DNA from: Sanghuangporus weigelae
Lineage: Eukaryota > Basidiomycota > Agaricomycetes > Hymenochaetales > Hymenochaetaceae
Direction: 5' to 3'
DNA: 64,000 nucleotides
Assembly (NCBI GenBank): GCA_033182465.1
Contig: CP137322.1
Location: forward strand, 1,550,001-1,614,000
Positions within the stretch are counted from its first letter, which is position 1. Each line of letters starts with the position of its first letter. Shown one piece after another: positions 41,015 through 53,555 of the stretch. Under the pieces are notes generated by a model. It was not told where the DNA came from. It saw nothing but the letters and a program-made list of their open reading frames with translations, and made no database searches. The translations under genes were made by a program, and so were the position numbers.

Positions 41015-41640
41015 ATCAGCATAGGCTGCTGTATCATCTCCTCCGTAAGGAGTTTAAGGCATCTCTTCTTGTTCGTAACGGCACTCATGCACCAATCTCT
41101 AGTGGTTCAGGTCGCATGTGTGGATGCATACATATCACGTTCTATCGTACACAATCAACGGCAATGTGCTTAGTATGGCTTATGCAAGATGCGTTTGTTT
41201 TATTTGTTTCGTTGGGCTACGTCCAAAGAATGGTGTACATTCAATATTGAACGTAGAAGAAGCCGATGTGCGCAACTATTTCATGTCCAGGGAGGCAATG
41301 TAGTTCCTAGTGCAAAGTCTCTTTTGACTGCGAGTGAGCCATAGATTAGGGCTGAGGAAGTGGCAATCATAAATAAAGTTGTGCCTATGCTGACAGTAAT
41401 ATTATTCTGTCCATCTATGTTTCGCTTTATTGTTGTAAGCGCGGTCTATGTCTATTCTATTACAACGCGTCTCCTCGTGACTTGAACGCAACAACTCTGC
41501 TTCCCGACCTCAATCGACTGGGCGCTAGCAGTGCTAGTGCCATTGGACCTCATCCTGCACTCTGCCATGTCTATGGTCTGAATCTTCTTCCGACAGTGTT
41601 TTTATCGTGACCACAATCGATCGATTATTACCCCTGTACC
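41015..41640. other. Intergenic region DAD4 to SEA4
   Basis: About 620 bp with short frames only and none that I can support. It holds the DAD4 3' UTR and the SEA4 promoter. A small imperfect palindrome (GCGCTAGCAGTGCTAGTGCC) lies near 41,521. No TATA box is obvious. Confidence 0.4.
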
Positions 41641-44600
41641 ATGACGAACCGTATAGAACGAAAGGTGCTCTGGCACCCGCGCCACGAGAATAAATTCATC
41701 GTTGGTGGGGGATCCCAACTTTCCTTGTTTGAGTGGAGACAGGACGTCCCGGAATTCAGGCTTGTCTCATCCCAAGCCGACCTACAGTTGATGAAGGTGA
41801 ATAGCACTGGTGATTCGAGCATTCCACAACTGCTTATTTCGTTAGTGTTTCGCTTGGTCTCCAGACCCTTCAACCGACGACCTGGTTGCTGTTGGAGCAA
41901 GTACCGGGAAGGTCGAGTTATGGAGATTGGAATCCAATAAATATGCACGAAACAACTTGGTGTTTAGTGGTCCAGAGTTTACATTGCCGACCCGTAGTTC
42001 GAGAAGTGTACTGGCTCTGGCTTTCTCCTCCGCAAAGCCCAACTTTCTGGCAGTGGGAATGGATAAGGTAAAGGGAGATCCAAGCTTGGTGATCTGGGAC
42101 CTCAACAACGCAACTACAGCCTCAGCCAAGCCACCGAGCGCACGCACATCGACCGCCTCACGACCCATCGTACAACAATATGCAATGGCGGAAGTGGTAT
42201 CTTCTTTGGCCTTTTTGCCTGATAGTCCCAACTTACTTGTGGCCGGCATCTCCAATCTTTGGCTTCGGCTATTTGATTTGCGCGACCGTAAGTCAATGCA
42301 TGTCGCACAAGCGCCAGCAGCAAAGGTAAATGGCATAGCGACGGACTCATTTGACAAGAATCGCATTGCTTGCTTTGGTGAAGGATCCGTGACGGTCTGG
42401 GACACGAGAAGACTCGTGTCTCCGTTTCTCACATTCTCCCTCAAGGATGCTGCCGCCGATGGGGCCCGGTATTCTTCGAATGATTCTTTCACGAACGTGG
42501 AGTTTTCACCCGTCCACCGAGGCCTACTTGCTACCCTGACTCGAGATGCGCAACAGGTACGATTCTGGGATATTCGGCAAACACCTTTGTCGGATATTTC
42601 GCGTAGGTCAGAAGACACCCGTATAAGAAGCGTTTCCCAAGATTCGACGCGGACAAGTAAACTGTCTCGACTATCGTGGGCAACATCATCAACCATGCTT
42701 CCGTGGAACGCGCCGCCCGAGCAGATTCTCGTAAATATCAATGATGCGCCTTCAAACGCCTTTAACATTGTCCTATCAAACACAAGACGTAGTACGCAAT
42801 ATGTCTGCAACATGCTTGTCGCTGTTGACTGATTTCTACCTAGCAAAGTCATTCTCTCGGCCTATTGCCTCTTTCGCACTAGTTCCTAGTCCATATGAAC
42901 ATCCTTTGACAACGAATATTGTGGTGGTCAGTAAAGAAGGAGATATCGAAATGCATGAGATGCATGATGCCCCAAAGCATACAATCTGGAGCTCGAGGGG
43001 TGACCTCGCGCTTGGAGCTGGAACTCATTTCCGCATATTTCCTGGATACCATGATAATGGACCATCTCCAGAGCCTTGGGAATTCATGAGTAACGTGGAA
43101 GACGGAGGAGAACACGTAGATGCTAAAGTACTCCACGATGACGGAAGTCCGCCGCAATCACGTAACGATTACGATGACAGGCGAACTGCAAGACAATCCA
43201 GAAGAGATGATAATAAATCAAGCCTCCGAGCTTCCTCTTTTATCACTTCTAAAAAGTCCGTAGGACGTACATTCAGTCCTGCTGCAATCCGGAGATACAC
43301 ATTGGACAAATCGACTTCACGAGATGCGGAGGCGGAGCAAAGCGGTTCAGATTCTGTGGCAAAAGGCGTCCTGGATGCTGCGCATGCATCTCAATCTATC
43401 CGTAATGACAATGTATCAGGAGCGAAGACGCGTAATGTCTATAAATCAGCTCCTTCGATTATTGAGACGGATATATCTATGGTAATGAGGTCAAGGGTCT
43501 TGCGTGGATATGGCCTATTCTCTGTAAGTTCCACATCTAGTTTCTTAGTCTGACCATCTCCCACTCAGATTGAATCAGCCGCAGAATAACGTCGAATGTG
43601 TCAGTAACGAAATTGGAATCGACTCTAACTTGTCCGAGCTATGGTCGTGGCTGAACCGTTCGTCCACTTGCCAACGTGTCTCAACAAGATCTCTAACTAG
43701 TATCCAGACTCCAAGCACCTACTAGCCTTCGGCAGCTCGAAGATACATGGCTTCGATTTTTCGTACCAAGGCATACTCGGAATTTGGAACGGCTTGGAGG
43801 TGACCGCTTCTCAAGAAGTCGTCAGCCTTCTCGAGGGGTTGGATTTAGCGAGTCCGTCGGAGTCTTCCTCGTCCACCTTGGTCGGGATGGGTCCGATTTT
43901 AGACGCTGGGCCTTCATTGCGGTCGCATTTTTCTTCTCGACGAAATCGCAAAGCTGGCGATGGCTTTCACGGCAACTATTCGGCGGCTCTAAATATGCTT
44001 AACTCCCGGAGTTACTTAGACAAACCCACGTGGAAGCCTACAATTCATACAGACAAGACGCAACAGAGGCGGTTGGCTCTAGCTCTTTGCGATTGGAAAA
44101 TCGGCGAAGATGAGATACTCAGGTTTGGCCACAGTGACCCGGAAAAGTAGTATCTAATCTGCCCTTTCTAGATGGGAAAAGGAAGGCAAGCATTCTCAAG
44201 CAGCCTGCTGGCTGTTATTTACAAATCAAGGCGCTCGCGCCATTGAGGTTCTTATGAAGAGTAAAAGTCTGTACTTGTCGTTCCTCAAATAACTCCACAC
44301 AATATGTACTAATTCTTCCTATGTCCTAGATGAATCCCATCACATGTTTTCAGGAACCATTGCTGCTCTGCTGCAATCAGGAACTCCTTCTAAAAACCAT
44401 GAGTTACAGGTCCACTATGAGCGATTAATTGAAAAGCTTCAAGACCCTCACGAACGAATTATGCTATCTTACATAGTATTCAACGATTGGACTGATGTGT
44501 TAGAAGAAGAGCAGCTGCCTCTTCGAGAACGACTCGCCATAGCACTGAGGTTCCTGGATGACAAAGAACTCACTTCGTATCTCCGGCGGGTTGCGGAAGA

Positions 44601-45385
44601 TTACAAGTCAAGGGGTCGTATTGAGGGGCTGATTGTGACAGGCCTGACAACGTTGGGGCTTGATCTCTTGCAAAATTACGTGGACATAAAGGGGGATGTT
44701 CAGACTGCAGCCTTGCTTTCAAGCTATGTAAGTCCGGGACGATTAAAGGATGCTCGAGCTGAGCGTTGGCTCGATGCATATCGAGACCTTCTCGATGAAT
44801 GGAAATTATTCCATCACCGTTGCCAGTTAGACATCGATCGAGGCAAGATTTTACAGGAGGGCATGTTACATGGCGATTTCGCCCCGATGGAATGGGTGAA
44901 GAAGCAGTTCCTGATTCGATGTAACTTCTGCAACAAGGTGGTGAACACGCAGCAATACCAACGCCCTCAGGAACCTATAGCTATACAGAGGAGAAGGGTA
45001 AGTGCATGCCATCGAAGTAACTCAGGTCACTAATAACAATCCCTGCAGGCTGCAGCGTGTCCTTGGTGTGGCAGAGCCCTGCCGAGATGTTGTGTGTGTC
45101 TTATGAGCATCTGTGTCATACCCGACACTGGAAGAGACAGCGACCATCTTCATTCATCTTTCCGAGGTAGGTCCAGTCCAGTATTGTATGCGTCAGTTCA
45201 GGCGTAGTCTGATGAACCGATAACCAGATACCATCGATGATGCATTCGTGTTTTGCCAGAAATGTCGTCATGGCGGTCATGCCTCGCACTTGATGTCTTG
45301 GTTTTTTGAGGACGATGGTAGCCGGCGCCATCGAACTTGCCCAGTTGCGGATTGTGATTGTTATTGCGATGAAGATGAGGATTAG
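41641..45385 (+). CDS. SEA4: SEA4/Mio, GATOR2 (SEACAT) WD40-RING subunit
   Basis: Long multi-exon gene. The N-terminal WD40 propeller begins MTNRIERKVLWHPRHENKFI and continues LVAVGASTGKVELWRLES, FLAVGMDKVKGDPSLVIWDL, LLVAGISNLWLRLFDLRD and NRIACFGEGSVTVWDTRR. An alpha-solenoid follows (HERIMLSYIVFNDWTDVLEE). The C terminus is a zinc-rich module: IRCNFCNKVVNTQ, ACPWCGRALPRCCVCL and FCQKCRHGGHASHLMSWF with CPVADCDCYC, the combined zinc ribbon/RING of Mio/Sea4. This protein is a core GATOR2 subunit that relieves GATOR1 inhibition of TORC1 at the vacuole in response to amino acids. Exon joins around 43,500-44,340 were placed by frame only. Confidence 0.92.
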
Positions 45386-45657
45386 TGCTGCTTTAAATTA
45401 CCGTTAATTGTAATTGGTTATTTGTGTATTTTATCTGTCTGACTCTCGAAAACTTGGGGACTTCGTGATTGATTGCCCTTGTGTGACGCGAGACGAGAAC
45501 TTTGAAGAATTTTGTGGAAGTTGCGACACAGCCACATGGAGACGACACGCTGCAGACTTCACCCTTGGCCCTCATCATTTAACTGCTCTCTTTTTCGCTC
45601 TTGCTATCACTCGACGCTTCACTGTCGTACACACGCTCATCCTAATCGTATAGCGCA

Positions 45658-48222
45658 ATGTCGGTTGTTGGCTTCGACTTCGGCAGTCTTGGAAGCAAAG
45701 TATGTCTATATGCGTTGTCGATCAACACACTACTTACCGATGCATTCACTATCCTTCTCCGACAGATTGGTGTGGCACGAAGGAAAGGGATAGATATCAT
45801 CACAAATGAAGTATCCAATCGTTCAACACCGTAAGTCTTTCCTCAAAACTCCTCGGGGCTTTGCTGAACGACATTTACCTTAGATCGCTTGTTTCATTTG
45901 GTCCAAAGCAAAGGTGGCTTGGAGAACCTGCGAAAACCGCAGAAGTATCGAACTTCAAGAACACCATAGGCTCTCTCAAGCGTCTCATCGGGAGATCTTT
46001 GAATGATCCTGAAATTCAAAACGTGGAGTCAAAGTTCGTCACCGCGAAACTGGTAGACGTCCAAGGATCAGTGGGTGTGCAGGTGCGTTTAGTATATCGC
46101 CTTTTTGTTTTACAGGAAACAGCTATAATTTCTGGCTGTGCATAGGTGAATTATCTTGGAGAACAACAGGTGTTTTCAGCGACCCAGTTGGTAGCCATGT
46201 ATCTGGGCAAGCTTCGCGATACTGCTGCTCACGAGCTGAACACAGCCGTGTCAGACGTCGTCATTTCTGTCCCTGGCTGGTTTACGGAAAAACAACGTCG
46301 AGCTACCATTGATGCTGCCCAGATCGCTGGCCTTAATGTTCTCCGTCTGATCAATGACACGACGGCCGCTGCATACGAGTACGGGATAAAAAAATTCGAT
46401 CTGCCGGAGGCGGACAATCCTCGCCATGTAGTCTTCGTTGACGTCGGTCACTCCGATATGTCCGTCGCAGTCGTCGCGTTCGCAAAGGGCCAACTGACAG
46501 TGAAATCCACGGCCTATGATCGTAACCTCGGAGGTCGCGATGTCGATTTTGCCCTCGTGCGGCATTTCGCAGAGGAGTTCAAAACAAAATACAAGATCGA
46601 CGTCCTTTCCAGCCCGAAAGCTATCTTCCGCTTGTCTGCGAGCTGCGAGAGACTGAAGAAAATTTTATCTGCCAACACGGAGGCACCACTTAACGTCGAG
46701 TCAATCATGGAAGACATCGATGCTTCGTCCAAACTCACTCGTGATGCATATGAGGCACTAATCGCAAATGTCCTTGACAGAGTGACGGCACCCATCAGGG
46801 CCGCACTTGCAGACTCTGGTCTCACATTAGAGCAAATTGACGCTATCGAACTTCTGGGCGGTTCAACGCGTATTCCGGCAGTCCGACAACGCATTCAATC
46901 TGTATTTCCTGGTAAAGTCTTGTCAACTACTCTCAACCAGGACGAGGCTATAGCTCGGGGCGCGACCTTCGCATGTGCTTCTCTATCGCCTGTTTTCCGC
47001 GTCAGAGAGTTCTCGATGATTGATACCGGCTCGTATGCCATCAAGGTCCAATGGGATCGGGTTCCGGACGACGAAGACAGCGAGCTCCTTGTGTTCCCGC
47101 GAGGAAACGTCATCCCGTCAACTAAAATCCTTACTTTCTATCGCAAGGAGCCGTTTGATATCGAGGCCGTATACGCAGAGCCTGATTCCCTCCCAGGGAA
47201 TATTAACTCTTGGATCTCCAGACTGAGCGTCAAGCAAGTCGGGCCAGCAGATGCGAAGGGCGAGCCCTCGCCCGTGAAGGTAAAAGTCAAACTGAACCAG
47301 CACGGCCTAGTCTCGTATGAGCAGGTTTATTACGAGGAGATTGAGGAGAGGGAAGAGAAGATGGAGGTCGATGGTGCTGAGGCTCCCAAGAAAAAACGGA
47401 TCGTCCGCAAGAAGGACTTGCCGTTTGTCGTCGGAACGTCTTCCCTTGACCAAGATATACTCAACAGGCTCAGAGAGATTGAGAACCAAATGCATGCCAC
47501 GGATAAGCTGGTTAATGACACTTTGGTTGGTATTTCTAATCCTATTCTTCGTGAAGACCTGACTTACATGTACATAGGACCGTAAAAATGCTCTTGAGGA
47601 GTACATTTATGACATGCGCAGCAAGCTCGATGACCGTTACGCTACGTTCGCACAAGCTCAGGAGAAAGAAGGTCTTCTTGCCATCCTTGCAGAGTGCGAA
47701 GAATGGCTATACTCCGAAGAAGGCGAGGATGCGACGAAGTCAGCATATGTCGAACGCCTTGACTCTGCAAAGAAGATCGGGGACAAGATTGCTGCCCGTT
47801 ACTTGGAGACTGAGAACCGTTCAGCGGCAGTCACGCAGTTACGAGAGGCTCTCAACTCATACTATACACAAGCCACATCTGATGATGAGAAGTTCGCGCA
47901 TATTGATCAGAACGAAAAACAGTCGATCGTCGAGAAGGTGGCAACGATCCAGAAGTGGCTCGACGATCAACTGGCACGCCAGGCGGAACGGCCGAAGAAT
48001 ACTGACCCTGTCCTCACTGTTGCCGACATCGCAAAGAAGAAGGATGAGTTGATTTACTTTGCGGTGCCCATCCTCAGCAAATCGAAACCGAAACCCAAGG
48101 CAGAATCTGCACCGGGCAGTGGAACCCAGACGCCTAAAACGGGTGACCAGGGTCAAAAGGACCAGAAGACGGAGGAGGATAAAAAGGTGGAGAAGGGACC
48201 GTCAGAGATGGATGTCGATTGA
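45658..48222 (+). CDS. SSE1: Hsp110 family chaperone/nucleotide-exchange factor (Sse1/Hsp88)
   Basis: Five exons, about 770 residues. The start MSVVGFDFGSLGSK is joined to IGVARRKGIDIITNEVSNRS, which is the Hsp110 version of the Hsp70 phosphate-1 loop. Then come VVISVPGWFTEKQRRA, LRLINDTTAAAYEYGI, NLGGRDVDFALVRHF and IELLGGSTRIPAVRQ, completing the nucleotide-binding domain. The substrate-binding part carries the long acidic loop with EEREEKMEVDGAEAPKKKR, and the lid exon begins RKNALEEYIYDMRSKLDDRY. The tail ends SEMDVD. Hsp110 proteins release ADP from cytosolic Hsp70 and hold unfolded clients. It is the last housekeeping gene before the repeat-rich part of the window. Confidence 0.97.
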
Positions 48223-49485
48223 TTTAATGTAGTATATGGGACTTAATACTGTGCAGACTTAGAACGGCTCATTAGAATTCGCAGTTGTAGACATATCGTC
48301 CAAAGTTCGCCAGAGAAAATCGTGTATTTTCAATTCAATCTGACTTCTCTTCTCAACTTTACGTGTCTCGTTTTCGTTTTCATATTTAGAGGTTATACAG
48401 TCATTAAGCGGTCCTTTAAACAGTACCATTCCTTTAAACACCTTACGTTTTCTCACTCAATTCTTCATCCCTCACCACAAGAAAAATGCTGCAGATGAAA
48501 AGTGTACATCTTAACTGATATCCAAAATTTTAAGTAAATCGGGCAAGTTGTTGGGTCAGGAAACATTAGACACTGGTCAAATTATGTGAAACTAGTAAAC
48601 CTCACTCTGATCAAATTAGTCCTGTGCATTTTTCTGTCAACCAATGTGGATTCTAAGTTTATAAGCTAATATCACTCTATTATAAGTGTCTTATTATATT
48701 TTCATGGAGGAATATGCTTTCAGTAAATTAATGCACGCCAAACAAGCCAAAAATGTGACAGATGCACAAGCAGTTTTATTACATAATGTGATCGATGTTG
48801 TTATGCCAAGTCGGCAAATTAGCGTAAATTAGCCAATATTACATAGATGTTTTGTAATGTCACATGGTGTTCAAAGGAGCCGTTTATGTGACAGTCACCT
48901 ATATTTTTTCCGTTGGCCATATTAGTTTTTCCTGTCTATATTATGACTAGAAAAAAAATTACCAGGTGTATCTCATGGTATACAATTTGATTATACAATT
49001 AGTTTTGAGAAAAATGCTACGTGGTGAGCTGTAAAAGTGGATCTGCAATAGGTGTTCAAAGGATGGACCGGTTACAGCCGTTTGCAAAAGTAATGAGAAA
49101 AGCCTAAATCACGTGATTTTTTGACATATGTCGTGCCCTTGAACAACAAAAATGAATTGAGTGCTCTATTTCTCAGTCAATACTGCATGTAAAAATATGA
49201 TATGGCTATGTAAAAAACGTTCTCAAAAATGTGCTTCCAATGGTGTAAGAATGTATGAGAAATATAGTGTGTACATGACAGAACAAAACAGACAACCTTG
49301 TCAACCCATCCCTCACAACCATCCCTCAGGCCATTGAAAAATCACCACTCATGAAATACTCCATGTAAAAATATAATTCAGGTGGCATAATTCATGCAAG
49401 TGCAGAAGGTATCTGTGTACAAGTTCTTGTGGCATATTGATAGGCCCTTCAATGGTAGAGTAAGGCAACAGCCATTCATGCCCAC
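48223..49485. other. AT-rich gene-free stretch
   Basis: About 1.26 kb, much richer in A+T than the flanking genes, with no frame worth calling. It contains two copies of GGTGTTCAAAGGA (48866-48878 and 49051-49063) and a small hairpin with arms TGTCACAT and ATGTGACA (48858-48865 and 48886-48893). It may be decayed transposon DNA, but I cannot assign a family. Confidence 0.4.
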
Positions 49486-50274
49486 TTGCAGAACCCCTCT
49501 CCTCAGCCTCCTCGTAGGGCACTAGCACTCATTGTTTCAATTACCAACAGGTCAGTACTTGCCCTTCACTGCCTATCCCATCCAGTTGAAGCTCTGAAGA
49601 GAAAATGCAGCAGCCTTTGGAGCCAGGTCCGTCAACATCTTCATATTCTTCTTTGCATCTCGAGCCAAAGCGGTCAAAGTAGGCTAAGGAGCCTCAACGA
49701 CAGATCAGTTAGCTACAATTTGTTGTTATCACTCAGTACACAGCTTGCACGTACAGATCATATTAAGTACAAGAAGCAATTCATGACTGAAGGCAAACTC
49801 TCGATCAAACAAGAGCAGGTGGAACTCAAATCATCGCTACTAAAAGAATACGGTCTGAAACTGCATATGACGGCCAAAATACATGGGAATACAGAGGTAG
49901 AATGATATATAGAAGAACAGAATACTTATTCAGATAGGGAGGGAACAAGAAGAGCATGACACAGCAATTCCTGCTGTACACACGTTACAAGGCAAGGCAA
50001 ATGGAGCCACTGTGTAGTGACCTACCGCAGCGTGCTCTTGGTATACTCAAACAGCCACAAAAGGGATCAACGTGCCCGCATAAGAAGTAAGAAGACCGAG
50101 TCGAAATAAATAAACACAAAATGAGATCCTTTCGAGTAACAACTGTCAAACTAGACAAAGGAGAGGTGAAGAGGGCATAATTCCGTCTGTGGAGGGCAAG
50201 CGATTGTCCGGTCCGTAGTACTTTCAGCCTCCCACAGTGGGAGTGAGGCAAGGCTGGATGGTCCCTCGCCCAGC
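49486..50274. other. Region with one unassigned short frame
   Basis: An open frame of 139 codons on the plus strand (49486-49905) has no recognisable domain; its C-terminal half is Lys/Glu-rich (KLSIKQEQVELKSSLLKEYG). It could be an exon of an unrecognised gene or a chance frame. The rest to 50,274 shows nothing I can support. Confidence 0.25.
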
Positions 50275-52540
50275 TCACGTCACCTTCCCCTTCCCCTTCC
50301 CCTTCCCCTTCCCCTTCCCCTTCCCCTTCCCCTTCCCCTTCCCCTTCCCCTTCCCCTTCCCCTTCCCCTTCCCCTTCCCAGTCCCCTTCCCCTTCCCCTT
50401 CCCCTTCCCCTTCCCCTTCCCCTTCCCCTTCCCCTTCCCCTTCCCCTTCCCCTTCCCCTTCCCCTTTGCCTTCCCCTTTGCCTTCGAGTCCGTTGCCATT
50501 GCCTTCAAGTCCGTCATCTTCGGCTCCTGATCCGTCTGAGCAGGGTTAGCTGACTCCATCCATTGTAACAGAATAAGGTAGTCTGGATTTGTCGCATCTA
50601 TTCCACAATGTAGCTGCACTTCAATGAAAATATCAATTTCCTTCTCCGTCAACATGTTGTCCTTGGCAAAGTAATCACTCTCCATAAGAACACGATGTGC
50701 CTCTTCAAGTTCCTTGCTATGTGCAATCTCTTTTTCATCTTGCCGCGTCTCGTCAAATGCAGCCAACAGATCCATATTACCTTTATCGGCGATATCTTTT
50801 TGAACCCTCTCAAGCAACTGTTCGACATCTCGTATGGACTCCTCGTAATCTTTGTCATATGCGTGCCTGGAGTGTGCTAGATAGTTCAGCACATTTCTCA
50901 ATACCGATGGGCCAGTTACTGCAAGACGGAGTATATTATTGTCGGAAAGGAGGATATGAAGACACTTTCGGAGTGTGTCGAATTGTCTCTTGGCTCCGGC
51001 GAGTTGACCTTCAGCCCCTCGCATGTGCGAAATGTTCTCCCTCTGCTGTTGGACAGTCCCTTCTTTGGTATGCTGCCAGGCAGTCGTCACCAAGGTACTT
51101 TGAAGTGCCTGGGGATGTGAGGTCCTCTCAGGAGGGTTCTGAGCAATTTGGGCGAGTTGGCCCTCATCCGGATAGGTCGAGTGGACCTTCTCGAGCCCTT
51201 CAGTGGCATAACTACGGATTGAGGTTGACACGTCAGCTTCAAAATGGGGTCGCGAGCCTCTGTATGCGTTACCATCGCTGGTCGGCTTTTGCTTTAGTTG
51301 TGCCTTCTTTCCCAGTCCCGGTGGGGAAAAACGGGGCAAAGCCCCCAGTATTGCGCCCTACTCAGGTTTCCATCGTAACTCTTGCGCTGTTCCAAAAGCA
51401 AGTTCGTTCCCAGTACCATCATTATTGGAAACTTTATTGCCAGGCCCCTTGGGTGGGGATTGTTCACTGATGAACTTTAACACTCCCACAATGTTTCCTG
51501 CTTCCATGAGTTCGAGTGCCCTTTGGAGTGAACTGTCTCGATCCTTAAAGTATTGCACCTGCTGGCTCCATATCAATATGTCACGCTTCGTCTCCATGAA
51601 TTTCCATATAAAGATTGGCGCGAAGAACCTTAGCTGTCTCGCCAGAGTTGCACTCCCTTCTTCAATCTGCTCGTAATCCAGCACAGCACAATTTTTACCA
51701 TCACAAGTGAATAAACAATGACCAGCATTGAAGAGAGCTTTGTAAAGTAGATCCTTCATTAAAAACGAGAAAACGCTCTTGTCCTGGATTGCTCAAAATC
51801 TCTGGTCATGACACTCTTTGTCAACGAACTCGTTGCCATGATCGCCAACGTGCTCATTGCCACCACCCTCAGCATACTCATTGCCATGATCGCCAACGTA
51901 CCCACTGCCACCATCCTCAGCGTACTCATTGCCACCATCCTCATTGCCACCATCCTTATTGCTGTCGAAGAGCCGTTGGAACTGGTAACAGGACTCCCAC
52001 GCCTGGACAACCTGATCGGTAAACTTCCACCATATCACCGAACACTTTTGTGGGTCGTAACGGTTGACAAGATCATCACTGATAAAATAATCACTCATAG
52101 CAAGGACGAATCCTTGTGCGATGGCAGCACGAATATCATCAAGGTGCCGATGGACAACAATAGCCTCATGGCTTCCCTTGTACTAGAAACAAGACAACAT
52201 TAGACAAAATGCGCTTGAATGCTATGCAGCATGCTCACCTCGAGTGTCTTAGATTCCAACAGTCTCGTTACTTGTACGAGTTGCTCTAGCACCTCAGCTT
52301 GTTCCCCGATATCGCTCTTAACCATTGTGAGAATGTCCTTGAGTTCATCCTCGTGTTCTTTAATCTTCTTCTCTTCTGTTCCAAGTTTGCTGGACAACAA
52401 TCGGACATGATCACAGATTTTGATGATCACATCCACTGCCTTGTCGATAACAGCAGCAGAACCATCTTCAACTTTCCCTTTCGACGAGGACAAGCGTGAT
52501 ACCAGGTTATCTCTCTTCTTCAAGACGTCCTTGAGCACCA
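50275..52540 (-). CDS. Hypothetical coiled-coil protein with C-terminal (Gly-Lys)n tract, 5' end missing
   Basis: Reading right to left, an exon starts after an AGTTATAG acceptor at 52540 with a heptad-rich coiled coil ([20 protein letters not shown]). A clear intron (about 52,240-52,185) joins it to [40 protein letters not shown] and a Gly/Asn/Glu repeat encoded by an imperfect 30-bp tandem repeat (about 51,830-51,960). Then comes one in-frame TGA (51793-51795), which a weak 42-nt GTTGAC intron could remove. The frame continues with [20 protein letters not shown], and after a frame change near 51,350 with a second helical segment ending in about 60 alternating Gly-Lys residues. No known domain is recognised. 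Upstream exons should lie to the right of 52,560 but a 416-bp repeat begins at 52649. It may be a decaying gene. Confidence 0.45.
50283..50466. repeat. Hexanucleotide CCTTCC/GGAAGG array (about 30 units)
   Basis: About 184 bp of tandem CCTTCC with one visible interruption near 50379 (CCCAGTCCCC). One strand is purely purine with repeated GGGGAA, so it can form G-quadruplexes or triplex DNA. In the minus-strand frame it encodes the alternating Gly-Lys tail of the hypothetical protein described above. Confidence 0.97.
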
Positions 52541-52648
52541 CTATAACTCTGATTAGTAATGTGTTAGGGAGTAGGTCCGAGGTTACACCAGTTCGATCCT
52601 TTTGCCTAAGCAGCGGTGTGTTGTACAGAGGTGATCTTATCTACCCAC

Positions 52649-53064
52649 TGTAGTGCGCCGCACTTGCCTGTACCGGTACGTCGGTACAGGCCCCTCAGTA
52701 CTCCGTACAGTATACCATCGTGCGGCGACCGCTACACCTCCGCCGCTCCTTAAGACCTTCCAAACCGCCGCTCCTTGATTCGCGGCTCAACCAATACGTC
52801 CGCCGCCTCCCGTCCTTCGAAGACTTCCCAAACCAAGTATGCTTGGCCAGCCGCACTTTCTGATACGCGGGCGCCTGGAACGTTGCAGCGGATGTATCGG
52901 CTACGGCGGCGGAAGGATATCGAACCGTATAGCCGATGGAATATTTGTCGGCTCCTGTTGATTGGCTTATCCGACGTCGGGTAGTGGTTTTACAAGGTCC
53001 CAGGTACCACGTTTCATGTTCATACTATGCTGCTTCGTGCGCCGAGTCCGATTGTCGGATGCGG
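52649..53064 (+). repeat. 416-bp dispersed repeat, copy 1
   Basis: This segment begins TGTAGTGCGCCGCACTTGCC and matches 61185-61600 along its whole length in the same orientation, with only a handful of substitutions and no length difference. It is GC-rich and contains no supported gene. The TGTA start recalls long terminal repeats and the neighbouring 2.2-kb element, but neither copy shows a matching CA end. It cuts off the 5' side of the hypothetical minus-strand gene. Confidence 0.88.
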
Positions 53065-53555
53065 CGGCCACTCGTGTATTCCCCTTTTAGTATTATTGCC
53101 TCCCCTGACGTTTCATATTCGTGTGGTGCGACCACTTAGCAATCCGAGCGCGCCCGATGATGATGCGCCGCGCCAATCACCGCCAGCCCGATCAGCGCGC
53201 GCCCGTGTCTTGGCAGCTTCGCGGCACGCCCCGATCTTCGGGTCTGCACCGATTGCGCGCCTGTGACGCGCCGTCACTGTCGCCGCCTCTGTGACGCTCT
53301 TCCCCAGCATTCCCCAGTATATATAGACCTCATGTATGTAGTGTTCAGAAGCAGTAGTTCATATAGATCTTAGTGCACTCCTCTCGTCTCTATTAGCCCT
53401 TTTGCTCTCTATCGCCTCCGCCGAAGATCGTGTGCCGACACAAGACGCCGCCCCCGTTTAAGGGAACAACAGGGGCACGTGCCCACTCGCCACTGCGCAA
53501 GTGATCGGCAGAGCTATCCCCGGTCCTGGGAATTGGCAGCGCCATCCCCCTTTTG
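53065..53555. other. GC-rich region with promoter-like TATA box
   Basis: About 490 bp, CG-rich, with GTATATATAGACC near 53320-53332 followed by GTTCAGAAGCAGTAGTTC. A comparable TATATATAG lies in the 2.2-kb element at about 62,555. This suggests the upstream part of a mobile element, but no coding region follows that I can assign. Confidence 0.35.

Noticed and set aside
41842-42852. 336-codon frame on the minus strand across the SEA4 gene
   Set aside because: It mirrors the WD40-coding exon on the plus strand, which has clear family motifs.
48858-48893. Small hairpin (TGTCACAT/ATGTGACA) as a terminator or MITE end
   Set aside because: The arms are only 8 bp in AT-rich DNA with no flanking duplication, so chance is likely.
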